The notes under the pieces: generated by a model
Databases searched by the model: none
Told to the model about the DNA's origin: nothing
Seen by the model: the letters and a program-made list of their open reading frames with translations, nothing else
Position numbers and translations under genes: made by a program
Shown: piece by piece, positions 6,976 through 13,518 of the stretch
Layout: each line of letters begins with the position of its first letter
Numbering within the stretch: position 1 is the first letter of the stretch
Source: an uncultured Oscillospiraceae bacterium
GTDB taxonomy: Bacteria > Bacillota_A > Clostridia > Oscillospirales > Oscillospiraceae
Direction of reading: 5' to 3'
DNA: 26,376 bases
NCBI GenBank assembly: GCA_900754605.1
Contig: CAAEDK010000096.1
Coordinates: forward strand, 1-26,376

Positions 6976-7130
6976 GCATGACTACATGGGTTCCCTACAC
7001 GCAAGGTTCTGCCGGGCACCGAAACTTAGGATGTCCGGCAGAAACCGGAACAGGCTTATAGGAAAATTAAGGAAACGTTAGCCCACCAGACCCAGGAGAA
7101 TTTGCTGCAGTTGGCAGTTATTTCTTAACT
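6976..7130 (+). pseudogene. Relic of the small DUF6809-like gene upstream of integrase (R1 copy)
   Basis: The frame reads YMGSLHARFCRAPKLRMSG then RNRLIGKLRKR and a stop, matching in order YIRALHTRFYREPELWSTR and CRKIKGRL of the R3 copy. Matching continues in a shifted frame to about 7125. It is heavily mutated and not translatable as a whole. Confidence 0.45.
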
Positions 7131-7207
7131 TTAATAAAACCGTCACCTTTCCCTGGCTATTTCTTTTTTCTGTGGTATATTGTGTCGTTGAAAAGGAGAC
7201 GAATACT

Positions 7208-7366
7208 ATGGTGAAGAAATAGATCAACGGCGAAGGTAACATCAGAAAGAGAAAAGATGGAGGGGGGGATACCGCAGGGCATGATCCCGAGACAGGCAAG
7301 GCCATCTACAAGAACGTCCTTGGCAGGACCCAGGCAGAGACGACGACCAAGCTGAAAGTGGAAAAA
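7208..7366 (+). pseudogene. N-terminal remnant of tyrosine integrase (R1 copy)
   Basis: ATG (7208) after AAGGAG reads MVKK, stop, INGEGNIRKRKDGGG, then DTAGHDPETGKAIYKNVLGR, TQAETTTKLK. This is the N-terminal arm-type DNA-binding domain of a Tn916-like integrase, nearly identical in order to the R3 copy. An amber-type stop (TAG) follows codon 4. After TKLKVEKW the sequence jumps directly to the post-integrase terminator, so roughly 1 kb holding the core-binding and catalytic domains has been deleted. Confidence 0.75.
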
Positions 7367-7386
7367 TGGTTCCAAACAGCAGGAAA

Positions 7387-7424
7387 GCCTTGGCACGGCA
7401 GAGTTGCGCCAAGGCACGTTTTTT
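7387..7424 (+). terminator. Terminator after the R1 integrase relic
   Basis: GCCTTGGC (7387-7394) pairs with GCCAAGGC (7408-7415), followed by six T (7419-7424). It shares sequence with the R3 terminator at 26248, including the preceding CAGCAGGAAA. Confidence 0.85.
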
Positions 7425-7509
7425 GCCCTGTATGGGTCATGGTTTGGGGCAACTGCAAATTTTGTAAAATCGCGTTATTTCTCCGGAAACCTTTGGATGC
7501 AAAGGCAGA

Positions 7510-7544
7510 AAAACCGTCTGATTTCTATGAAATCAGACGGTTTT
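7510..7544. terminator. Hairpin next to the R1 tRNA fragment
   Basis: AAAACCGTCTGATTTC and GAAATCAGACGGTTTT form a near-perfect stem with A and T runs on both sides, usable as a bidirectional terminator. A corresponding hairpin precedes the R2 tRNA fragment. Confidence 0.75.
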
Positions 7545-7548
7545 GTGA

Positions 7549-7587
7549 TTGCGGGGCATGACTTGAACCTACGACCTCCGGGTTATA
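7549..7587 (-). repeat. tRNA-fMet 3' fragment (probable att site, R1)
   Basis: On the minus strand this reads ATAACCCGGAGGTCGTAGG, TTCAAGTCATGCCCCGCA: the 3' side of the anticodon arm, variable loop AGGTC, T-loop TTCAAGT and acceptor CCCCGCA of initiator tRNA. There is no 5' half, so it is not a functional tRNA. Placement just downstream of the integrase relic fits an attachment-site duplicate. Confidence 0.65.
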
Positions 7588-7865
7588 AACTGCTATCGTT
7601 TTCTCTATCCGCTGCACCGCAACGTTTTCCGGACTTTTGTGGGACCTGGAATCGTCCAAAACCCGGAATTCATTTCTTCCTACTCCATGACGGTTTTCAG
7701 CAATCTGTGGCAGGTCATGGGGCGGGGAAAGATGCCGAAAATAAGGAGTACAAGAAATGCATCTAACGGTTTATGCTTACATATTGGGGGAGATGTGTTA
7801 ACACCACATTGCATGAATCAAACGGAACGGGCCCTGGGTCTTTGCAGCTCCGATGTTCTTCCAGA
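7588..7865. other. Gene-free stretch downstream of the TRAP operon
   Basis: 278 nt with no supported gene, although 7640-7790 translates on the plus strand without obvious start (NPEFISSYSMTVFSNLWQV). No clear terminator for the minus-strand TRAP operon is seen here. Confidence 0.35.
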
Positions 7866-9176
7866 TCAATATCCCATCGCAGCGTTCGGGAAGATGACAA
7901 TCAGTTCCGGGAAGAGCATCATAAAGAAGCAAGCAACCAGGAAAATAATAACATACGGCATGACCGCCTTGTACATAACCTTGGTGTCCACTCCCGGAGG
8001 TGCCACACCCTGCAAGTAGAACATATTGATGCCAAAAGGCGGAGTAATCATGCCCAGGCAAAGAGTGACACACAGAATCAGGATGGTGGCGTTGGTGTCC
8101 AGGGAAGAAGCCTGGATTACCGGCAGCAGAATGGGAATGGCAATCATGATGATGGGCGTAGTGTCCAGGAACATCCCCATCACAAAGAACAGCGCAAAGA
8201 TCAGCAGCATCAGGGGCAGGCCGTCCAGATTGGAGCTTGCAAAAGCAGCGGCTACCACGTCAGACAGGCGGGTGATATTCACCAGGGAGTTGTAAGCGGC
8301 GCCTCCCATGAGAATCCACATAAGCATGGCGGAGACCTCCATGGTCTGGATGAGAGAGGCCCGCAGATTCTTCACATTCAGTTTCCGGGTAATCAGGGCA
8401 TACACCATGGAGGCGAAAGCGCCCACACCGGCGGCCTCAGTAGGTGTTGCGATTCCGGCATAGATGCAGCCCAGCACCAGAACGATGATGGCAATGGGGG
8501 CGATGACCTTTTTAAACACCCGCATCTTCTCGCCCCAGGAGGGACGCTCGGCCTTGGGGATGCCGGGGCCCAGCTTGGGATTGATGGCACAGCGGATGCC
8601 GATATAGATGATGAACAGCAGGGCCAAGCCTACGCCGGGCAACGCACCGCCGGCAAACAGCCAGCCTGCGGACACGCCGGTATAGGAAGACATGATGATC
8701 ATGATGGTAGAGGGCGGGATAATGGGGCCCAGGCAGCCACCTGCCAGCACGGGGCCAGTGGCCAACGCTTTATCATAACCACGGTCCAACATAGCTGGCA
8801 GTGCAATCAGCCCCATCATGATGGTAGCGGTGGCCGCCACACCGCTCATAGCGGCGATGACTGCCGTGGTGGCCACTGTGGCCATAGCCAGACCGCCATT
8901 GATACCGCCAAGCCACTTGTGGAAGAATTCGTAGATGTCTCCGCCGATGCCGGAGGTCTGGAGGAACGCCGCCATCAGAGCGAACATGGGGATGGCCAGC
9001 AGGGACTCCGACTGCATCTGATAGACAAATGCTGCGTTCAACACATTCAGCAGGCCAGAGCCGTAGAACACCAGCAGGATGACTGAAGCCACGCTCATCA
9101 TGGCAAAGCAGATGGGGATGCCCAGCGCCATCAGGGCTACCAGCCCCAGCAGCAAAATGATAATATCAGGACTCAC
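7866..9176 (-). CDS. dctM: TRAP transporter large permease subunit
   Basis: 436 residues, almost entirely hydrophobic, with about 12 predicted spans: the usual length and pattern of DctM/SiaM proteins. Features include an N-terminal LLLGLVALMALGIPICFAMM helix, a glycine/alanine-rich middle with LDRGYDKALATGP and IIPPSTIMII (typical of DctM), and a second repeat-like half with GMFLDTTPIIMI. It forms the sodium-coupled transport channel with DctQ and receives substrate from DctP. The start is GTG (9174-9176), overlapping the DctQ stop as GTGA with a GGAGG upstream, indicating translational coupling. It is the last gene of the operon. Confidence 0.96.
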   Translation of the reverse strand: MSPDIIILLLGLVALMALGIPICFAMMSVASVILLVFYGSGLLNVLNAAFVYQMQSESLLAIPMFALMAAFLQTSGIGGDIYEFFHKWLGGINGGLAMATVATTAVIAAMSGVAATATIMMGLIALPAMLDRGYDKALATGPVLAGGCLGPIIPPSTIMIIMSSYTGVSAGWLFAGGALPGVGLALLFIIYIGIRCAINPKLGPGIPKAERPSWGEKMRVFKKVIAPIAIIVLVLGCIYAGIATPTEAAGVGAFASMVYALITRKLNVKNLRASLIQTMEVSAMLMWILMGGAAYNSLVNITRLSDVVAAAFASSNLDGLPLMLLIFALFFVMGMFLDTTPIIMIAIPILLPVIQASSLDTNATILILCVTLCLGMITPPFGINMFYLQGVAPPGVDTKVMYKAVMPYVIIFLVACFFMMLFPELIVIFPNAAMGY

Positions 9177-9772
9177 TGTATGTCCTCCTTTCCGGTTTCG
9201 TCAGGCAGATGCTCAGCGGACTTCACGATTTCAATTGCCTCCGCGACTTCGTCGGAGTTGTTGGTGAGTTCAATCTTGCCTGCCATAGCGGCTACATTCT
9301 TGATAAGCTCACTGATGGCTTGAATGAACATCAGTGCAGCGCCCAGAGGCACCCAAAACCGGATGGTCCACATGGGAGACCCCCACACGGAAGAGATCCG
9401 TTCATTGAGGCGGAAGGACAGTAGGAAGATGTTTATTCCGTAGATAAATACCAGCCCCATACAGATTAGGACCAGAATGGCGGTGGCGATATTGATACCG
9501 CAGCGGACTTTGACAGGGAATTTATTATAAAGCAGATCCACTCGCACCAGGCCGCCCTTCCAGTAGCAGTATCCGCCGCAGGCCATCAGCATCAGGCCCC
9601 AGATCTGGATAATCAGCTCCCATGCCCAGACGGTTGGAGACTTGAGGACATAACGTGAGAATACCTCAAAGGCGGTGAGGCAGATCATGGGCAGAAGAAT
9701 CCAGGCGAAGATTCTGCCAATGGTCCGATTAATGGCGTCAATGCCGCCTGATAATTTCAATAGTGCGTTCAT
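9173..9772 (-). CDS. dctQ: TRAP transporter small permease subunit
   Basis: 199 residues with four membrane spans (about 16-40, 50-72, 84-110 and 132-155), as in DctQ. The first span is preceded by RTIGRIFAWILLP and contains FEVFSRYVL, followed by PTVWAWELI, a conserved DctQ pattern. The C-terminal tail is longer than usual (about 40 charged residues after 158). It overlaps dctM by 4 nt and follows dctP by 52 nt. It is the membrane partner of DctM in the secondary uptake system. Confidence 0.94.
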   Translation of the reverse strand: MNALLKLSGGIDAINRTIGRIFAWILLPMICLTAFEVFSRYVLKSPTVWAWELIIQIWGLMLMACGGYCYWKGGLVRVDLLYNKFPVKVRCGINIATAILVLICMGLVFIYGINIFLLSFRLNERISSVWGSPMWTIRFWVPLGAALMFIQAISELIKNVAAMAGKIELTNNSDEVAEAIEIVKSAEHLPDETGKEDIQ

Positions 9773-9824
9773 GTCTCACTTTCCCTTCTCTTGAATTCTA
9801 TTTTTCTGTGAGGAACGCGCGGAC

Positions 9825-10910
9825 TCAGTAATCCACTTGGCGGCCATAGTCACGGTTTTGCTGCTTGATGATCTCGATACCGCGGGCCATACGCTCGCTC
9901 TTGGCGGCCAGCTCTTCCCAGGTCTGGGTGACAGCAATTTCACGCATCTCGGCCAGGACGTCATCAGGCAGCGGAGACAGCTCAGTGTAGCCGCCCTGGA
10001 TAGCGTCTCGAACACTTTTCTCCGTACCAACCACATGGGCCTGGCCGATGACGCCGATGTTGGCCAGCCGGATGGTCTCGTCCACGATGCTCCGCAGGTC
10101 CTCAGGGAGCTTGTTCAGGCTGTCCTGATTCACCACGGTGGCCATTTGGCAGAAGCACATGGAGGGGCTGAGGGCGTACTGCGCCACCTCGCGGATGTTG
10201 TTGGAGTCACTCAGAGAGGACCATCCATACAGAGCGCCGTCAATGGTGCCCAGCTGCAGGGCCTGATAGACCTCTGTGCCGGCGATGTTGGTGGGAGAGG
10301 CCCCCAACGCAGCCAGGAAGTCGCCCCACACGCCCAGAGCGCGGATCTTTTTGCCGTGGAAGTCCTCCAGGCTCTCTACCTGGAAGTTTGCCAGGACGTT
10401 GTAGTTGGGCTCATGGGCATTCCAGTAGTATTTGAGATTCAGTTCTCCGTAGGCCTCCTGGATCACATCCAGCAACCCATAGTTCTCCATTACGTCATAG
10501 ATTTCGGCGGAGCTCTCCCATGCAAAGGGGATGCCGCAGGCCAGATCCGCCTCCGGAATCAGGCCGGAGAAGGTGGAGCCGAAGATGACGGCACAGTCAA
10601 AGGCATTTTGCGAGAGATAGGTCAGTATATCGGAGGTCTGGCACAAAGCGCCCGGCTCATACAGCTCCACCTGAAGGCGGCCATTGGTAGCGGTCTCCAG
10701 AGCCTCCTTCAGGTTGGTGGCCATATCGCCCTGCAAGGAATTCAGGGAGTAGCTGCTCTGCAGGCGCCAGGTGATCGTCTCGCCACCGGAGGAGCTCTCT
10801 CCCACGCCTGAATCGCTGCCAGCGGTATCGCCGCCGCAAGCAGTCAGCAACGTCAGCGACATACACAGTGCCAGAATCAGCGCAAACAGTTTTTTTGCAT
10901 TCTTTCTCAT
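9825..10910 (-). CDS. dctP: TRAP transporter substrate-binding lipoprotein
   Basis: 361 residues from ATG at 10908-10910, chosen for the AGGAGGAAGG upstream and the signal peptide that follows: a KKLFALILALCMSL core with lipobox LTAC, Cys25 the lipidated residue. A Ser/Gly-rich linker (about 26-45) tethers the mature DctP domain. Family features include LYEPGALC, the FHGKKIRALGVWGDFLAALGA region with the substrate-carboxylate-binding Arg (in KIRALG), and EVYQALQLGTIDGALYG. The substrate is a monocarboxylate or dicarboxylate, probably the acid acted on by the neighbouring CoA-transferase. The preceding crotonase gene ends 37 nt upstream. Confidence 0.95.
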   Translation of the reverse strand: MRKNAKKLFALILALCMSLTLLTACGGDTAGSDSGVGESSSGGETITWRLQSSYSLNSLQGDMATNLKEALETATNGRLQVELYEPGALCQTSDILTYLSQNAFDCAVIFGSTFSGLIPEADLACGIPFAWESSAEIYDVMENYGLLDVIQEAYGELNLKYYWNAHEPNYNVLANFQVESLEDFHGKKIRALGVWGDFLAALGASPTNIAGTEVYQALQLGTIDGALYGWSSLSDSNNIREVAQYALSPSMCFCQMATVVNQDSLNKLPEDLRSIVDETIRLANIGVIGQAHVVGTEKSVRDAIQGGYTELSPLPDDVLAEMREIAVTQTWEELAAKSERMARGIEIIKQQNRDYGRQVDY

Positions 10911-10947
10911 GATCCTTCCTCCTAAAGTCTTGTATGGGGGATGTGTT

Positions 10948-11757
10948 TTACTGGCCGGTATACTGCGGCTCCCGCTTTTCCAGGAAGGCGGAAACACCCT
11001 CCTTGAAATCCGCATGACGAGCCATGTAGCGGGTGTAAGTCACCTCCAGCTCATCCTTCCGGTGGATCTGGAAATCCTCCTGCTCATTCATGCAGGCTTT
11101 CAGGTACCGCAGCACCAGGGGACCACGGCGGCACAACTCCCGCGCCTTGTCCATGGCCGCGGGCATCAGTTCCTCCAGCGTGTCTACCACCATGGTGACA
11201 CCGCCGTACTTGTCGTGGAGCTCTTCTGCGGTGATGAAAGTGCCGCAGTAGCTCATATCCCGCTGGATCTGGGGGGGCAGAATACGGGCCAGATGGGCGC
11301 TGCCGCCCACCACGCTGAGCTTTGCCTCCGGTGCGCCGAAGAGGGTCCCCTTCACGGCGATAGAGATATCCGCACCGGCGGGGTAGCACACGCCGCCGCC
11401 CAGGCAGTGGCCGTGAACTGCACAGATCAGGGGAACCCGCAGTTCATAGAGGGCCTGAGCACCATCGTAATAGACCTCCTGGGTATTGGTGACATCCTTA
11501 TCCAGGATGCTCTGATAGAATCGCTTGATGTCCACGCCCACGCAGAAGGTTTTGATGTCGGAGTGCATAATGCACACCCAGATGTCGTCCTCATGGTTGA
11601 TATAGTCGCACAGGAGCAGGATCTCCTCCTGCACCACGCCGTCTGCCGCATTCACCGGGGGATTGTGGAGGGTCATAACGGCGATGTGATCCTCCACGGA
11701 CAGGAATACCTTTTGTAAGGTATGTCCATTGACGGCCTCAATTTTTTTCTCGGACAT
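10948..11757 (-). CDS. Crotonase (enoyl-CoA hydratase/isomerase) superfamily protein
   Basis: 269 residues from ATG at 11755-11757, with AAGGAGG upstream; the upstream Met at 11778 lies inside the previous gene. Crotonase fold: substrate-binding N-terminal region, then oxyanion-hole loop GHCLGGGV (116-123) and PEAKLSVVGGS (143-153). Of the two catalytic glutamates of enoyl-CoA hydratase, the second (PE, here E144) is present. The first, normally in GGGxE, is Cys124. The C-terminal part (about 200-269) is helical and ends in FKEGVSAFLEKREPQY, as in CaiD-like and hydratase enzymes. It starts 1 nt after the CoA-transferase stop. It would act on the CoA thioester that enzyme makes; losing one Glu argues for isomerisation or another variant reaction rather than standard hydration. 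Confidence 0.92.
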   Translation of the reverse strand: MSEKKIEAVNGHTLQKVFLSVEDHIAVMTLHNPPVNAADGVVQEEILLLCDYINHEDDIWVCIMHSDIKTFCVGVDIKRFYQSILDKDVTNTQEVYYDGAQALYELRVPLICAVHGHCLGGGVCYPAGADISIAVKGTLFGAPEAKLSVVGGSAHLARILPPQIQRDMSYCGTFITAEELHDKYGGVTMVVDTLEELMPAAMDKARELCRRGPLVLRYLKACMNEQEDFQIHRKDELEVTYTRYMARHADFKEGVSAFLEKREPQYTGQ

Positions 11758-11758
11758 A

Positions 11759-13066
11759 TTACTGATCCTCCTTGCCATAGCGTTCGTAGTAAGCTTCCCA
11801 GAGCTGATCCCGGAACTTGGGGTGGGCGATGTTGATGAGGAGCCGGGCCCGCTCCCGCAGGCTCTTGGCCCGCAGGTTGGCGACGCCGTATTCCGTCACG
11901 ATGTAGTGGACGTCCGTACGGGTGGTGGTGACAGTGGTGCCGGGCTCAAACACCGGGACGATCCGGGACACTTCCCCGTGCTTGGCCGTGGAGGGCATGG
12001 CCAGAATGGCTTTGCCGTCGGGACACATGGCCGCGCCGCGGACATAGTCCAGCTGACCGCCGATGCCGGAGAATTGCTTGGTGCCCATGGACTCGGAGTT
12101 CACCTGACCGTTGAAGTCCACCTGTAGGCAGGAGTTGATGGACACCACTTTGGGATTCTGGCAGATCACGGCGGGGTTGTTCACGTAGTCCACAGTCCGC
12201 ATCATCACGTCCGGATTGTCATCCACAAAGTCGTAAAGCTTTTTGGAGCCCATCAGGAAGGCAGCCACCATCTTGCCCTTGTCCAGCCGCTTGTTGGCAC
12301 CGGTGATGACCCCCTTCTGGTACAGATCCACCACGCCGTCGGAGAACATCTCGGAGTGGATGCCCAAATCCTTCTTGTCCCCCAGGAACTTCAGCACCGC
12401 ATCAGGGATGGTGCCGATGCCCAGCTGCAATGTAGAGCCGTCCTCCACCAGGGAGGCCACATTCCGGCCGATGGCTTCCTCCACTTCGCCGATGGTGCCT
12501 CCGCCCAGCTCCGGCAGAGGCGTGGATGCCTCCACACAGCAGGTCAGCTGGGAGACGTGAAGGAAGGACTCCCCCATGGTGCGGGGCATCTGGTCGTTGA
12601 CCTGGGCAATGACCATTTTGGCGTTCAGGCAGGCGGGCTTGGTGCCGCCCACGGAGACGCCCAGGGACACATAGCCGTGCTTGTCCGGCGGAGTGACGGA
12701 AACCATCGCCACGTCAATGGGGAAGGTGCCGTCAGAGAAGAATCGGGTGGACTGGTGGAAGAAAAAGGGTGTGTAGTCCGCCCGTCCTTCCTGCACAGCC
12801 TTGCGGGTTGGGCCGCCCACAAACATGGCATTGTGGCGAAGGTGCCCCTTCATCTTGGGATCGCAGTACTCCCCTTTTCCCATGGGAACCCAGTGGACGA
12901 TCTCCACATCCTTATATTGCTCATAGTTTCGCACCAGCGCATCCACCAGGACGGGGGGTTCATTGGCCGCATGGCCGAAAAAGACCCGGGAACCATCGGG
13001 GATCTGCCGGACGGCCTCATCTGCCGTCATTAATTTGGAAGCATAGAGTACCTTCCAGTCTTCCAT
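11759..13066 (-). CDS. Acetyl-CoA hydrolase/transferase-family CoA-transferase
   Basis: 435 residues, the normal length for 4-hydroxybutyrate or butyrate:acetate CoA-transferases. The N-terminal domain (1-190) has FFGHAANEPPVLVDAL and SVTPPDKHGYVSLGVSV. The C-terminal domain has GIGTIPDAV (216-224) and the catalytic GIHSEMFSDG motif, with E239 the expected glutamate that forms the CoA-thioester intermediate. GIGGQLDYVRGA is the CoA-binding loop. It moves CoA from acetyl-CoA or another donor to an imported acid. RBS AAGGAGG is strong. It is the first gene of a five-gene operon behind the sigma-54 promoter. Exact acid unknown; candidates are hydroxy- or unsaturated short-chain acids, or crotonobetaine-like compounds. 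Confidence 0.94.
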   Translation of the reverse strand: MEDWKVLYASKLMTADEAVRQIPDGSRVFFGHAANEPPVLVDALVRNYEQYKDVEIVHWVPMGKGEYCDPKMKGHLRHNAMFVGGPTRKAVQEGRADYTPFFFHQSTRFFSDGTFPIDVAMVSVTPPDKHGYVSLGVSVGGTKPACLNAKMVIAQVNDQMPRTMGESFLHVSQLTCCVEASTPLPELGGGTIGEVEEAIGRNVASLVEDGSTLQLGIGTIPDAVLKFLGDKKDLGIHSEMFSDGVVDLYQKGVITGANKRLDKGKMVAAFLMGSKKLYDFVDDNPDVMMRTVDYVNNPAVICQNPKVVSINSCLQVDFNGQVNSESMGTKQFSGIGGQLDYVRGAAMCPDGKAILAMPSTAKHGEVSRIVPVFEPGTTVTTTRTDVHYIVTEYGVANLRAKSLRERARLLINIAHPKFRDQLWEAYYERYGKEDQ

Positions 13067-13112
13067 CTCTTGTACCTCCTTAAAATCTCACATATTTCAT
13101 CGATGGTATGTC

Positions 13113-13131
13113 TGGCGGGGGATTTCCGCCA
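13113..13131 (-). other. Small stem-loop in the operon leader
   Basis: TGGCGG (13113-13118) pairs with CCGCCA (13126-13131) in the roughly 90-nt untranslated leader of the CoA-transferase mRNA. There is no T-tract. Confidence 0.4.
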
Positions 13132-13166
13132 CCAACACATTCCGTTGGAATTCGACAAATCATTAT

Positions 13167-13183
13167 AGCAAAAATCTTGCCAA
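13167..13183 (-). promoter_or_regulatory. Sigma-54 (-24/-12) promoter of the TRAP/CoA operon
   Basis: The minus strand reads TTGGCAAGATTTTTGCT: GG and GC separated by exactly 10 nt, matching TGGCAcg-N4-TTGCt with one departure. The predicted start (about 13156) gives a leader of about 90 nt. It faces away from the divergent AAA+ activator gene, exactly the arrangement expected. Confidence 0.85.
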
Positions 13184-13324
13184 TTTAAAAAAACATTCCA
13201 GCGAAAAGCCAGAAACCCCTATGACTGTATGGAATTGCGGTTCCTCCTGAAATTCAAAAAAGATCGAATTATTTTCCATGACGGAAACGGGGCCTCGATT
13301 ATGTGAAAAAAATTGCAATTTTGT

Positions 13325-13340
13325 GTTCCAAAATTGGAAC
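13325..13340. promoter_or_regulatory. Upstream activator site 1
   Basis: GTTCCAAAATTGGAAC, 7-bp perfect arms around AA. It lies about 175 bp upstream of the sigma-54 start site, a typical enhancer distance, so it is the probable binding site for the adjacent PAS/AAA+ activator. Confidence 0.75.
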
Positions 13341-13356
13341 GAATTTTGAGCAGAGT

Positions 13357-13372
13357 GCTCCGAAATTGGAAC
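13357..13372. promoter_or_regulatory. Upstream activator site 2
   Basis: GCTCCGAAATTGGAAC, the same dyad with two mismatches in the left arm, 32 bp (about three helical turns) centre-to-centre from site 1. It abuts the -35 of the activator gene, which would permit autoregulation. Confidence 0.68.
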
Positions 13373-13401
13373 TTGTGAAAACATAAGATTTATGATATAG
13401 T
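13373..13401 (+). promoter_or_regulatory. Sigma-70 promoter of the activator gene
   Basis: TTGTGA (13373-13378), 17-nt spacer, TATAGT (13396-13401). Transcription would start near 13408, leaving a leader of about 100 nt before the TTG start. Confidence 0.6.
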
Positions 13402-13502
13402 CATTTTTGTTAAAAACAAAGCAAAGATGATATGAGTTTTGACGATAAAAAGTGTGATTTCAAATTTGAAATTGCACAAAAGAGCAAAAGGCGAAGGGAG
13501 GT

Positions 13503-13518
13503 GTTCCATTTTTGGAGC
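13503..13518. promoter_or_regulatory. Third copy of the activator dyad, over the start codon
   Basis: GTTCCATTTTTGGAGC fits GTTCCA-N4-TGGAaC with one mismatch. It covers the region between ribosome site and the TTG start (13512-13514) of the activator gene. It may be an autoregulatory site or, given partial conservation, chance. Confidence 0.45.

Larger units (their letters stand above)
6600..7587 (+). mobile_element. Integrase relic R1, most decayed of three related modules
   Basis: The sequence from about 6608 is collinear with R2 and R3: the GGATAAAG...CGGTCGGATCAC block, the AGTTGTTACTTTTCT block, the GTGATATGATGTGTC promoter block, a DUF6809-like relic, the TGTGGTATATTGTGTCG promoter block, an integrase N-terminus, a terminator and a tRNA-fMet 3' fragment. 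Most of the integrase reading frame is deleted. All three modules have the same orientation. Confidence 0.7.

Noticed and set aside
7773..9086. 437-codon plus-strand frame rich in His, Gln and Gly
   Set aside because: Antisense image of dctM; composition is typical of a reversed hydrophobic gene.
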